A stretch of DNA of 64,000 nucleotides from Riptortus pedestris (taxonomy: Eukaryota; Arthropoda; Insecta; Hemiptera; Alydidae), in the NCBI GenBank assembly GCA_019009955.1, contig CM032230.1, forward strand, positions 25,079,001 through 25,143,000, read 5' to 3'. Every line of letters begins with the position of its first letter. The stretch's first letter is position 1. The notes beneath the pieces are model-generated. The model made no database searches and had not been told where the DNA came from. It was given only the letters and a program-made list of their open reading frames with translations. Both the position numbers and the translations under genes were made by a program. This document shows, piece after piece, positions 1 to 13,400 of the stretch.

Positions 1-1288
1 TCAGTAATACAATGATATTTGTAGTTCCTTTAATGGAATCGGACCTTATTAATAGTTGCAGTTAACGGTAACAATAACACCATTGATAAGATTTATATAT
101 TTCGCTTAACTATAATTTTATGTATTCTTGAATAGGAATACATAGTGGCATTTGTATTTACATATACATGTTTGACAAATGGCAGTTGCTTTTATTCCTT
201 TGCAGTATTTTAGAAAATTAAATCAGCCCACTCCTGATATTTTAAAGTTGAATTTGGAGTTTTTGAGTCTCTTTATACCATCAACAAATAGAATTATTTA
301 GTCTATTTAGTTTTTTTAAAATGTTATATTAAATGGTTTATATTGGTTTAACATGAATTCCTCTGTATGCTCCACATCATTTGTGTTTCCTGAGTTTATG
401 GCCATGTAATAGAGAATACATTTCTCAAAAAGTTATTAAAATGCTGAGTTAATAATACCGTCATAATTTTTTAGAGTTATCTCATATTGTTCTTACAGTG
501 AGGCACTATAATCATTGTAACTCCAGGGCTTCTGTCGTCACATTTAACCATTCACAATTGCCTGTGTCCTCCAATTATAGACAGTTTGTCTTTGGAAATC
601 TTCTCTCTGGTCTTCAAGCCATCTCTAAAAGCACCTGTTTCTCCTTCTCACTCTATCTGGAGGTTCCATGGGTGGTACATGAACCAATCACTGCAGTCCT
701 CTGCATCGGATATCAGTACAAGTCTATCAGTCTTAATTTTACAAATCTATCTAACTCTATCTATCAGTCCTGCTCTCCAATGACCACAAATATTTGCCTT
801 AGGGTTTTCTTTGATAGCCCCGGAGGTGAGAACCACATCTTTCTGCTATTCATAATTGTTGGTCAGATGGCTATCTTATAAATTCGTCACTTTGAACTCT
901 CCTGTATGAATTTTCACTAGAAATTATGCTGAGAAATAATTCTGTCATTTAACTTATTATTGTTATTTTTTAAGTTCCTTCTCTGGAGAAATCAATCAAT
1001 TTTGATAATTTTTTGCTCTGTATGATACCCATAATCTATATTTCATATAATTCCATAATATCTTAAATCCTTTATCAGGTATTGTTTTGATGGGGTGGTT
1101 CCATCTAAAGAATTTTATTGGCCCATAAAGAGCTGAGTATATACTAGTGTATATTACTTCTTGACTAAGCTTGTGACCATACCTTATTTTTCAAGTGATG
1201 TAAAGACTTAATTTCTTAAATCTCATTTTCAATTAAAAAAATATATAGTCTTGCTCTTAGGAAATTTGGTAGGGCTGTATATAATAAA
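1..1288. other. DCTN1 intron sequence, nothing recognised
   Basis: AT-rich sequence. The open frames at 498-881 resemble no family I know and have no splice context. I looked for the CAP-Gly exon (the GKNNGT motif) here and did not see it. Confidence 0.5.
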
Positions 1289-1339
1289 ATCTCAGGTAAG
1301 AAAAAACGCCTCGTTCCTTCACTATTCTTTATTCGTTGT

Positions 1340-1385
1340 GACAGAGCGCTTTCAGAGCATACGCTCCATCATCAGTGCCCTGCTG
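1340..1385 (-). ncRNA. Hammerhead-ribozyme-like motif in PLE left arm
   Basis: This is the reverse-complement partner of the motif at 2349-2400. On the minus strand CTGATGA is 1375-1369, GAAA 1353-1350 and GTC 1342-1340, so all core bases are kept in this copy too. Confidence 0.5.
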
Positions 1386-1800
1386 GCAATCAAATACCAT
1401 AAAAACGTTGTACAATATGTAATTTAATTGAGAAATTTAGAAAATATATGTACATGTCGATGGTCAAGAGTTAAAAACATACAACTTTAAATTACAACCT
1501 AAAAATTAGTGTCCCAGTGAATATTTACAGAAATAAGAAAAACTATTTTCACAGATTAAAATTAAAAATTAAAAACTTGTCAGTAGAATATATACACAAT
1601 TTCAATAAATAGTTAAAATAAATAAATTAATATTTACAGTTAAAATGTCTAAAGTAGAATAAATAATAAAAAAACGAATAGTTCAATTAAAATTAAAAAA
1701 CAAAAATGAAAAAATGAAGGAACAACCACCGGAGGAGCTACAGAAAGCAATACATACAAAAAACGTAAAAGAAGAAAAATAGAAAAGCGAGACAATGACT

Positions 1801-2125
1801 AACCTCATCACAATGATGTGACAGGAACCAAGGATTCCCTGTGACTGAGGCCTCGGGACCGGAGAGCCATGAGAGATTCTTCCGAGACATGCCTCAACCT
1901 GGTTCCTTCTCCCGTCTTATTAATATTCAGGCCTCCTTTTTTCATCCTATCTAGCTTTATGAATAGGTTTTCGGCTATGCTCAGAGTCTTGCCTTTTTTG
2001 CTTCGTAGAGCAGCTCATACTTTATAGCAGATTTCTCATGACCCTCCTTCTTGGTGTGGGCATGGAACTCTGTGTCTCTGGTAACATGCTCTTTCACCCG
2101 GGTTCTGATCTTTCTTCCACACCAA
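1801..2125 (-). pseudogene. PLE GIY-YIG endonuclease C-terminal fragment
   Basis: Read on the minus strand, the segment gives GRKIRTRVKEHVTRDTEFHA, then HTKKEGHEKSAIKYELLYE, a frame change near 1967, and LSIAENLFIKLDR up to RLRHVSEESLMALRSRGLS. The same protein order appears in the PLE at 60.7-61.4 kb (TRLKEHITRDTEFSAHARKE). The catalytic GIY and YVGQSGR parts are cut off at the 5' side. Confidence 0.8.
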
Positions 2126-2348
2126 GAAGAACTATTTATTGAAATTGTGTATATTTTCTACTGACAAGTTTTTAATTTTAATCTGTGAAAATAGTTTTTC
2201 TTATTTCTGTAAATATTCACTGGGACACTAATTTTAGGTTGTAATTTAAAGTTGTATGTTTTTAACTCTTGACCATTGACATGTACATATATTTTCTAAA
2301 TTTCTCAATTAAATTACATATTGTACAACGTTTTTATGGTATTTGTTT

Positions 2349-2400
2349 GCCAGCTGGGCACTGATGATGGAGCGTATGCTCTGAAAGCGCTCTGTCACAA
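2349..2400 (+). ncRNA. Hammerhead-ribozyme-like motif in PLE right arm
   Basis: The core CTGATGA (2361-2367) is followed by a hairpin GGAGC-GTAT-GCTCT, then GAAA (2383-2386) and GTC (2394-2396). This is the order of a hammerhead core, which is known from PLE terminal repeats. Helix I pairing is not clear from the flanks, so activity is uncertain. Confidence 0.5.
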
Positions 2401-2447
2401 CGAATAAAGAATAGTGAAGGAACGAGGCGTTTTTTCTTACCTGAGAT

Positions 2448-4303
2448 AATAATTCCTTCACCATCCAGCACCTCAAAAATGGATAATAAAATCTGTCCAC
2501 ATGATTTACCTACTTAATAATTCCTATTCAAGACTGAATAAAAAGAAATGTTTGTTACACAGCGGTTGAAGCAAATGGAATGTCACACAAATGATTTATT
2601 TCACATAAATTCTCTTTTTGCCTCTTTGTTTGAATTCTACGTTAAAATGCTTGAAATATAAGCTGGGTATGATATATTTAGTGATACCACACCTTAATGT
2701 GAACAATGCATGAGAAGGAATTAATAATAAGGAATGAGAAAGGGTTAATCAATGCTGAAATTGAAAAAAAATCATGCCAATAAGATTTAAAATTTTAACT
2801 TAACAACAATTGCAGTAAGCCACTTGATTAGCAAGTTTGTTTATATAGTATTTTTCAAAGCAACACATGAGAATAGCAAGATTTTCAAGTAAATATTTCA
2901 CTCATCTTGAAACCCCTACTCCTTCTAGTCTGATTTCAATCATTAACAAACTTCAAATTTATTTGAATCTACCTTGATTTTGACTACTGCTTAGGGTTAG
3001 TAGGCATTTGAAGAAAGTTTAAAAAACACACACTATAAGTGTAACTTCAATAGCATATTGAACCTTCTATAAGAAATTCCTTGTGTTTCAAAGTTATGAA
3101 CCTAGGCTTAATAATAAATAATATTCTTTTTGCCTGTAAACAAATATTTCTCATCATAATCAATAAATAAATGTACTATATAATTAGTCAAGATTCTATG
3201 GGAGTTGTTACTTTGTTGGTTTCTACAGAGATCCTTTATAAACTTGCCAGTTTTCTCATTAATATTTTGTAATGTGTGAATATTTACATTTTTCAGACAT
3301 TTATGTTACATTATTAATTAGCTTCACTAATTAGGTTTTTAAAATAAACCTTTTATAATTAATTATTTTGTAGTACAATGTAGATTTTAGCAAATATACA
3401 AAAACAATGAATTTAAGGTGAATTCAGCTCTGGTCTCCCCCCTCCCCACTTTTGACCTTTTATTTATTGAATTGAGCCCATTTACTTTAATCAATTCTAA
3501 TTGTAACATCATTATTACTTACCTTAGTTTCAATAGTATACACTTTAAATATAATGGACCAGCAACTCATGCTCTAAATATTAGATAATTTAATTTGTAT
3601 TTGAAATATAAATATTATACCTAATGGGAAATGTAGATAGATAGATAGTCAGCTAATACACACTACGGAGGGATGTCCCTCTAAATAACTCTGCCCTTAT
3701 ACAAAATACCATGGTATGGTCCATAACATCCTATACCTATAATCTTGTAGAATATTTCGGAGCCAGAGTGATTATATGAAATTTTCAGGATGACTCATAA
3801 TATTGGATATATTTTTAATTTTTTTCTTAACTATTTTAAACCTCCATTTCTTCTAGTCATGAAAGAGCTCGGCTTTAGTTTTACAAGAAAGTCTTAAATA
3901 TGTTTGCTTATGATTAAACAAAAATTATGGTCACTAGAGTGTTAACATGAAACTTAGAATGTAGAATTAAGTGTTGGGTGAAAGGGATATTTAAATCATT
4001 ATGTCGAAAAAACTTTGTAAATAATAGAGGGGGGGATTGCAGAGGACTTCAACTGGAGTGTTTGTAAATGATTTATATTTGTGAATTTATCTGTACCCCA
4101 CAGCTCCTATGGTAAACATGCCATATGTCCGTATTAGTATTATTAAAGAATTATATATTGCGAGCTTGAAATATGTATATATTGCACAAAGACTATTGCA
4201 CAGAGCACTACATTAATGACTTTGCACCACTGTGTCTAATGCTTCTCTTGCAGTTTCCAATGACCCTTGTTTGTCATTTCATCTTCTAATCGTTTCTCCA
4301 CAG
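2448..4303. other. DCTN1 intron sequence, nothing recognised
   Basis: AT-rich intron with only a short gata run near 3639 and homopolymers. No exon or mobile element could be supported. Confidence 0.5.
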
Positions 4304-4421
4304 TTCTCGGCTGTCGCTGTCTGGAAGGTCTACAAAGGAGTCGAGAAGCCGAGAAGACATGTCTGCTTCAACATCATCCCTTTCCGAACCGCCAAATCCT
4401 AAGAGGGCATCATTTATCGAG
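4304..4421 (+). CDS. DCTN1: DCTN1 exon a: Ser/Arg-rich basic region
   Basis: The exon follows a pyrimidine-rich acceptor ending CAG and stops at GAG|gtaggaag. The first T completes a codon from an upstream exon, then 39 codons begin [18 protein letters not shown]. This is the basic linker after the CAP-Gly domain, which binds microtubules in the family. The exon before it must end in phase 2 and was not found in the window. Confidence 0.93.
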
Positions 4422-7400
4422 GTAGGAAGTCCTCATTTAATCTGCATCCCATGCCATTATTTTGTTATCAATAATAGTCGTCCAGTTATCAATATAATTT
4501 TGTCCTTTTTTGGTATTTAATTGCTGGTAGATCCAGTTATAAGGTATAGCTTTTAATTGATTTGTTACTAAAAGCTTTCGAAAGTTTTGATTTATTTATT
4601 TGTTGTTTTTCTGAAGTTCTGAACAAGTTTTAATTCTACTTCACTAGTTCCTGAACTTTTATTATTAATATATTGTTTTTAATTACTTTTTATTATATTA
4701 AAATTAGCACATCTTATTCTTTTCTTAAAATAGCTTATATTTTTATTATTTCAGAATGAAACTTATTATTATTTTTAACAATGTGTGTGCATTTTTTGAG
4801 CTGGAAAGTTTTTTGATTTTTGCTATTGGAAAACTAAATGTTAATAACATATATAAGTTGAGTGTTATTACTTATGAAAAATTAAAAACTCAAAAGAAAA
4901 TTGTGTTTTGGTTTCAGAGTGTATCTTTCTCTTTAATAAATAATTGGTGATCTCAAAAGGAATCCTTATAAATAGTTCGCTATGTTGGGATGTGAGATTT
5001 ACTTTCGAAATTATCTTATTTTTATACGACCACAAGAAAGTTGCTGTTACTGAATATAAGTCTTTTACTTGATTGGTTGATTATAAATATATATTCAACA
5101 AAATTTGTCATCCATTTAATTCTTTTTAAAACTAAGTACTATTTAGTATTTTATAGACCTGTAAAATGGAAGTATTTTTTTTTCTTAATAAATTAAATAA
5201 ATTACTACTTAGCAATTGAAACTATAATTGCTGCATGTAACTTATATTATGAAACAGTTGAAACCCACTGATTTAGATAAAATAAAATAAAGTAAAGTAG
5301 ACTAAAGATTCAGATAAAATAACCTAAATAAGTTATTTTGTAATATAGTTGATACTCTGAAAATGTTTAAATCATCTAGGCTCTTTTATAAGTATTGAGA
5401 AATGTTGTAAAAATATTATTAATACTAATGCAATTATTTTAAATCTAGTACTTCTAAATGAAGCTTGTGATTGTACATCATTGCTTAATTTTACTTTATT
5501 GATATATTTATTTATTAAAATTGTAATTAAAAAGTAAAGAACTCTGAAAATAAAACTAGGATTTGATAAGGGACACTGCTGAAAGAGTTGCAATTTAAAA
5601 TAAAAATGATTTTCATAACTTTCCTGGAGTCATTAAACTTTCCAAATGTTGCTTTTCTTTGTTTTTTCAGCACTCAGAAGTCAGCATATGCACCTTGCTT
5701 CCTTGTTTGCCATCAACTCTCCAACATAAAAGGAAATTATTTCACAATATAGTGATAAAATAATTTCTTTTAACTTACAAAGTCGATTTAATTATTTCTC
5801 TTCTAATAGAAAAATATTGTTTCCACTTAAACAGACATGTATGTCATTTTACTTATTAGAAAATTTTTAGATAATTTATACTGATTTATTTATAAAAAAA
5901 AATGTCGGGACATGTGAAATATTGAAGATTAATAGAAAGAAGAAATATAGTTTATTTTTCTTATTATCTTTCTAATGCTGTGAGTTAGTATTATCTCAAT
6001 ATCATTTTTTAAATATATATTTTTTATTTTTGTTTTTTAAATAATCATTTTATCCTACAATTATCTGATTATTTATACTGATTGGAGAGCTGTTGGTCAT
6101 ATGTTGCAGAGGTCTTCTTCCCTCAGACGGCCGAGTACAACACCCAAAAGGCCAGTCAAATCCCTCATACCAACAAGCAAACAAGTAAATTTCATTGTAC
6201 AAGCGAGTAACAAAAGCATGACACGACTAGTTTGATGGTCAGGGTTATTGCTTTTCACTTTTATGAAGCTTCATTTTTCCTTTTTTAATTTTTTTTTTGT
6301 AATTATTATTATTTGTTATTTCACTTTCATTAACCATCAGAAAGTGTGCATATATCAGGGGTATTTTGTTTTTTACATGATGTTGTATATTAACTTACAG
6401 CGGTATATGTTTATTCTATTAACTTTTGTTAATAAACCATCCTATTTTTTTGCACCCAAATCCCTTTTTTTAATATATTTTTTCCTATACATCTTTTTAA
6501 TGTCTTGCTTGATAAAACGATATAAACAGTCTAATATTTTTTGAGAGCATCAATTATATAGTAACTTTTTTATCATTTATTACAATATTCATGGGTGACC
6601 TTGTTCACAATCCATGCTACAGAAAAGATTGGCAGAAGTCCATCAAAAACACATTTTACTTCCCTTTACCTCCTTTATTAAATTTGTCTTATGTTTTTGC
6701 TGAGTGTCATACCTCTTCTGGAAATCTCTTACTCACTATTCTTAAAAGCTTGTATATAAGGTTAAGGGCCATCCTCCTGCTGGAATGGCCTCGTCTTTTA
6801 CAGACAAGATGAGAGTGTTCCGGCAAGTAGGAGGTTCGCATTTAACCCTTTCATTGCGCAAAGCCACTATAGTGGCTTGATTCAAGCTACTATAGTGGCT
6901 TTACACAATGAAAGGGTTAATCTTATATACCAGTTTTAGCAGATCTCCTTTAAGGATAATCAACTACAACCTCAGGTTGTACTCGTGATATGAATTAAAA
7001 AAAAAAAAAAAATTCTTCAAATGTCCATCGATCCCAGGAGATGAAGAAAATTAGGTCTGTTGAAAACTGTATGTGTGTGTGCGTGTGTCTCACACACACA
7101 CACACAGTACATTGAAAATCTGTTTAGTTTATCGAGTCCCTGCATGACAGACATTTTAGGTATTGTGAGAGAGTAAGATAACTTCTCTAGAGGCAAACCT
7201 CTATGCAAAAAGTGTTCGATGGATTTAATAAATGAGTTGAAGAAGGGAGAAATATTTTGGATGACTTCTCCTCATCCTTTGTGTAGTCGATTTTTTTATT
7301 ATTTGCAAAATCAAATTTTGTTTAATAAAATTTAAAAATATTGTAATATATTTAATTTCCTGATATTAAAAATTTTCCTGAGAAAAATGTAGTATTGGTC

Positions 7401-10400
7401 ATTGTTATTTATTTATATAGTTCTTTACAACTGAGGCATTTGCTGGCTGGTGAAAGTTCATCATGATAAATTATAAATAAGGCAACACCTTTCCTTTTAA
7501 TAAGACATAAACTTGTATGGAGTCATTGATTTCTTTGTAATTTCCTACCTTATTATTGTTGATTTAGAATAATTGACTGATACAATAAAAATCTCATGTA
7601 GGGTATGCAGAAAATCTAAACATTCTAAATAAATATGGATTTAAATGAGTTAAACAAAGATTTTCATTTGGATTAGATGTACTACTTTAAGATATTATTT
7701 TAACTATATTACTTTAATTATATTAATTTTTCCCTTGATGTTTTTAAACAAAATATTTTGCCATAAAAAATTGGAAATCATTTTATTTGTGTATCAGTAT
7801 TTTTGCTATTGGAATCTACATTCAAGGGCTTAAAATTTTTGTTTTGTCTTTTAATTCTAGTCGGCGCAAGAAAAACTTGAATATGTAACTATATAAGTTA
7901 TTGAAGGTACCTAATATTAAATTTTCATATTTATTGGATCCGATCATTTGGAACGTCATGAATATTATTGTATCCCTATGCAAATAACTTTTGTTCTACG
8001 GCCAGCTTTTGGGATCACTAGATCGCCATTCTTAGGCCTGGAATGGACTAATTATTTGAAAAAAAAAAATGTAAATATTATTCATACCTTTCATCATTTA
8101 AGTATAAACAATCAGTAAATTGAAACTATTAAACAGTAAAAATATGTAGTACAACTACTTAAAAATAAAGTGGATTAAAATTAAAACTACAGGTCTGAGT
8201 CAATAAAATACAGTTAATTATAACATATATATACAATAAAGAGCATAAAATACATAAAACATTAAAATGAGCTCACCTAATTTCTTCAATTCTCAAAAAT
8301 GTTTTTTTTTCAGAATTGTTTTATTAGTAAATTTATATGTAAATTTTTTGTTTACGGTTATTAAGGATTGAAGTAAAACATAGAGCCAACAGACCATTAT
8401 TCTAAGTATGATGTTAATAGTGGATCAATTTATGCAAACTAGAGGTTTACTCATAAGAAGTAATAAGTGTGTAGTTATTTTATTTTATTTTTACTCAGTA
8501 GTTCAGTCTCGTTAAAACAATTGTATTTGTCGACTTAGCCAATCTTTTATGGTCAACAGTATTGTCTATACCTTATCAAATTTTCTATAACATTGACTAT
8601 TTAAGATGCAGAGCTTTTATTGAGTGTCATTATTCATGGAAATTCATATTTTTTTTTACCGTTTCCCCTTATTAATTTAAAGCAGAGAGGATATGTTCAA
8701 TTCTATTTGATGTTCAGTATATATAGTGTTACCAATGATATTGGTGGACTAAGGTCGAGGATGAGTTAGGGTGAACACAGTCATGTTTTTGAAATGTCTT
8801 TTTTTCATCCTCTATTCTATGTTGTATTCCTACAACAATAATTGAATTTTTTTAAATTTGTGTAAAGAGCTGCAATGTAATGTTCTCTGTTGGAAACTAT
8901 TTCTCAATAAAAAGGTCTAGTTTTTTTTTAGTTAATCCAGTTTAATAATTTATATTGATTTGATCTATTACTAAAGTGACTGTCGTTTCCATGTACATAT
9001 ATTGCATTTAAGGTTTCTGTATTGTTTTTTTTTTTTTTTCTACTGATTTGCTCTGTTACAATGAATGTATTCCTGCTCCATTTGTTTGATATGCCCATAT
9101 TTTTGTCTATCTCATGCATGCATGATAAATTTGAATGTATTGCTCTTAGTTTTGATTTATGACTTGTGGAGTTATGTTTAGTAATACTTTATTTTTTTCT
9201 TTGAATCTCGTTTCACGTAAACAATAATGTATGGAGAAATCAACAGTTGTCAATAAATTAGTAGAAACTCTCTTTTTATGTTGAACTCTTTTGTCTCCAC
9301 CAGGTGACAAAACATCAATATTTTGTGTTGTTATCAGTTGCTATTAGCTTCTATCTATGCAATAATTTACCAAATCCTACCCTAGAACTTTGCTTCATAA
9401 AGCAATTCATGAAGCATTTTGGTCCTTGTTTCTTCACCTGGTTTTCTTTAGGCTTTCTTAATTGTAACAGTCTCAGCTTGCAACCACATTGTAAAATTTC
9501 ACAGGAAATTAAGCTTCCTGACTTCTATATCAGAAAATATTAAACCACTTTGGGTTAATACCAGCTCTTCTAAAGGGTGGTTTCCTGTAGATAACATGTC
9601 CCAATTAGCCAAAGTAGCATAAAGTGGATGTAAATAAATGGCAAAGTAGCATAAAGTGGACGTAAAAAAACCCCAAAAAAACAAAAACCTGCTCCTCTAT
9701 CCTTTATGAGGGGCCAATTGATATAAATAACCGTAACTACTTCCTTAATAACCAAGTTCTTTTTTTCATACATACTTTCTTTCTAACCTTTGGTTCTATA
9801 ATTAAAAGCCATATGATGCTTTTCCATACATGGGCAATAATGAAGTTGTCTCGTTCTATATTTACCTATTCAATATTTACTTATTGGATACACCTCTCTA
9901 CTCTCCTCAACTTATTTTTCACTTATATGCCTTGAAGACATCTATTTTAATGAAAACCCTGCATCATTTCTAAAGGTTATAACAGAGCGGATTTAAGAGT
10001 TCCAGTAATTTATAATGCAATTCTAGAGTAAGTTCATCATTGTTATGATTTATGAATCGGTCATTGTCTCGATTGGAACTTGCACCAATATTTTTGAATT
10101 TGATTTTTTATATTTCTGGAAAGCTAGTAGCTAGTCTTTCCAGTTCTGAATGGAAGAAACATCCTTCCACCAAATATTTGTATGATTAAGTAGGCTTTTG
10201 ACAAATATATCCTCTTTATTGCTACAGTTTAGGACAAGAAGACACCCGTTACATTTTTCACAACCATATTTGTATTTCAATCATTCTCAATTTCTAATAT
10301 TTTTCATACTCGGCTAGTTTTTGAATTCAAAAGTTATGAATTCCCCAAGTTGGAAAAATTAATCAAATTATAAATAAATATGAATAGACTTTCATGGACA

Positions 10401-13400
10401 AAAAGGTAGACAACACTTATGTTCATTGAATTAAAAAGTTATTTAAATCAGATTTTACATTTGTAATTATCTAGAGCCATTGGTTTGATTCCCATATGGG
10501 CAATAGGAATTTGTTTATTGATGAACTCTATGTTCTAGCCAGGATGGGACACCAGATATATTTAGTGAGTACACCACTAAATAAATTCTTGTAGATAACC
10601 CGTCCTGATTATTCTCAGCAAAAAATGGATGCTAATAAATAACAATATTTGTAATTGATAATTAATGACCAGTGAAAGCCCCCTCCATTTTTAAAAAAAT
10701 GCTATTTTCTTTCTTCTTTCTGTATGTCCCAGGCTTCTTCAGCAAATTACCATCCTCTCCCTCTCTGTGCTTTACCAAATCACGACTTGAACATTTGCCT
10801 TTTAAGCAAATGAAGAATGACATTTAGGCTTGGCTTTTGTTAAACAACTTAAATGTCCCATTATAGATATATACCCTCCTTATCCTTATTCCCCACCATA
10901 CCCTCTGAAGGGACAATGGCCCAAGGTCTACTGGATGCAGTGTTACGTGGTAATAGTTATATTCTTCTTTGTATGTCATATTGTTCCATAGCTTTTCACT
11001 TCATTGCTGAGATGGAGAGGAGCTCCTCCTTCCCATTTGGAATGGATGAAAGAGCTGTAGCTTCTATCTACTTGTGATGGAGGGTTGGAATACATACCAT
11101 ATTAATTTACCGAATGCATTGCATATAGAATCCTATTTCCTTAACTTATTTGAAATATTAGGATCGGTTATCTTTTTTCTCTAAATTGTAGTAGTGACAT
11201 AATTTATAAATTAATGTTACTTTTTTAAGGCATTGTCGAATCAAGAACATTTTTTTTAAACTGAACATTCAAGTTTGAATATATGTCCTGATAAGCCAAA
11301 CATTCAATAACAACTTTATTGGAAAGAATATTTCCTTTACTTTTAAAGTTGATTTTGGCTTCTGAGGGAAAATTATTTTCAGGCATTGAGCACAGAATGT
11401 TTCTTTATTTTAATTTAGTATTAGTATTATAAACTTTATTCTTAAGCTAAGCTGAACTTTCAGCTTAGAAACTCTTTAATTTTTGTTATAATTGATGCTC
11501 TGCATTTATTTAGAATAAAAATGTAATATTTTTAGTAAGATTATGTGTCTTGTAATTGCATTTTCTTTGTTATGTGATTAGTGCATGAGATTGGTCAGTG
11601 ATTCCCGAGAGGTTTTTAATTTTGTATTTATAATATATTTAACACATGCATTATTAGTTGACCCAAAAAAACCCTAATATATGACCTTCATACATCATCA
11701 TTTATATCCTCTTAATTTATAAGAAACCATTTTTTTTAATTAAAATTTTGGTTTTGTTATTTACAAGTTTGGAATATTTGTCTCTTTTATCAGACAATCA
11801 TTATATTCCAATTAAATCATTTTGGTTTTGTGTCTGAATAGATTTTGTCTTGAGTGATACAAAAAAAATCTGTCAGGCAGAGTCTATGCAAACTAAGTAG
11901 ATTTCTCACATGCTGGATTGATACACTTGTGATATTTCTCCCATAACAAGAAGCCTATGTAGACAGGAATTGAAATTGTGAGGTGTTCAGTGACTCAGTT
12001 GCATAGAGTAAAAATCCGATGAATAGAAACGGGGATTTACTCAAGGCTGAAAACAAGAAAGTACAAATAGCCCACTTAATATTTGAGTTACAAACAAATG
12101 TATAGAACAACAATTGCTGAACACGAAATGTTTAACTAGATTGGTTCCATAACATTTTTTGATTCGGCTCATAATAACTGAGATATTTTGAACAGTCAAA
12201 TTCCCTCTTTTCCTGTTCTGTTAATGAATATGATCTTTAGTGATGGAAGAAATGGTTAAACATTGAGTATTATGCTGATCAAATCAATATTTTTGTGTCA
12301 GGAATGTAAAATCTTAATTGATGACGTCTGACATATGTCATATAGTAAAGGCTCATTGATAACCACATTTGATATTTAAGCTAGGAATAAGACGTATCAG
12401 CTTATTGTTAATTGAGATAAAATAAATGAAAACTAAAAAATGCAAATATCTCGCTTAATTTTTAAATAGAGATAAAACTGTATAATAAAACATTAATAGA
12501 TAATTAAATTTGCTACGAGATTGGTTCAATACAATTTTTTGATCCGACTGATATTAACTGAGATATTTTTAAATTTTCATTTCTCCCATTCCCCTTAAAC
12601 CATCCACGAACTTAAGTTTTACATGAAATGCTTAAATATTAAGTTTGTCAAAGATGAAACAAAAATGTTGACCGTTAGAGTGGTAAGAGACAAATATATA
12701 TAAATATAATATAATTTCGACGTGGCCTAATTTTTGACATCTCCTAGGTAGGATTAATGAGTAATTGAAGAATTTTTTTTCAAAAATTGTGTCATGAGTA
12801 CAACCTCAATAGCTAATTTCCCTTAAAGTAAATCTGCTTTAAGGAAATTCAGCTATTGCAGAATAGTAACAGAATATGTTCCATTTTTCCTGATTCCTCT
12901 AAGCTCTATGTAATAACTAATTTTTTTTAATTAATACAATGTATATAATAGATGGTTCAATCATTTTTATCTATTGTTTTGGCTAGTGAATATTTGTAGA
13001 CACCGTTATTAGTCTGATAGAACTTATAATTATTATTTTTAGTGAAAGCCTTTTTTATCTAGTCAAGCATGGATTTTAGCAGATTTATCTTTAGGAAAAT
13101 CAGCTATTGAGGCTGTGCTGAAGATGCTATTTTCAAATAATTTCTCCATGTATCCTTGTTGATGATAAAAATAAGGCCCATTGAAATTTGTATATCGAGT
13201 TAACACTTTAGTGGGCACAATTTTTATTGGCTTGTCATTCCAGCACTTGCAAAATCTGCTTAGTTTTCAAACCCCCCTGCATGACAAAATGAAAAAAATT
13301 GAATGAATAAGTGGAATGTATGTTTTTGTTCTTGTGGAAAGTTGTTAGTTCTTCCCTGATCATTGTGGTTCTGAGTATTATTGCTTGATTCATGAAACTG

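Larger units (their letters stand above)
1289..2447 (-). mobile_element. Penelope-like element remnant with inverted arms
   Basis: Two arms of about 320 bp (1289-1614 and 2130-2447) are near-perfect reverse complements. They flank a segment coding on the minus strand for the C-terminal part of a GIY-YIG endonuclease domain. This matches Penelope-like retroelements, whose terminal repeats (pLTRs) may be inverted. Each arm carries a hammerhead-like motif. The RT domain is missing, so this is a deleted copy. Confidence 0.8.

Noticed and set aside
498..881. Open frame of 127 codons on + near the window start
   Set aside because: No homology I recognise, no splice context for p150, and composition like the rest of the intron; probably chance or an old repeat.
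4756..6544. Several short open frames in the intron between and after exons a and b
   Set aside because: All are AT-driven; none has p150-like sequence or paired splice sites.
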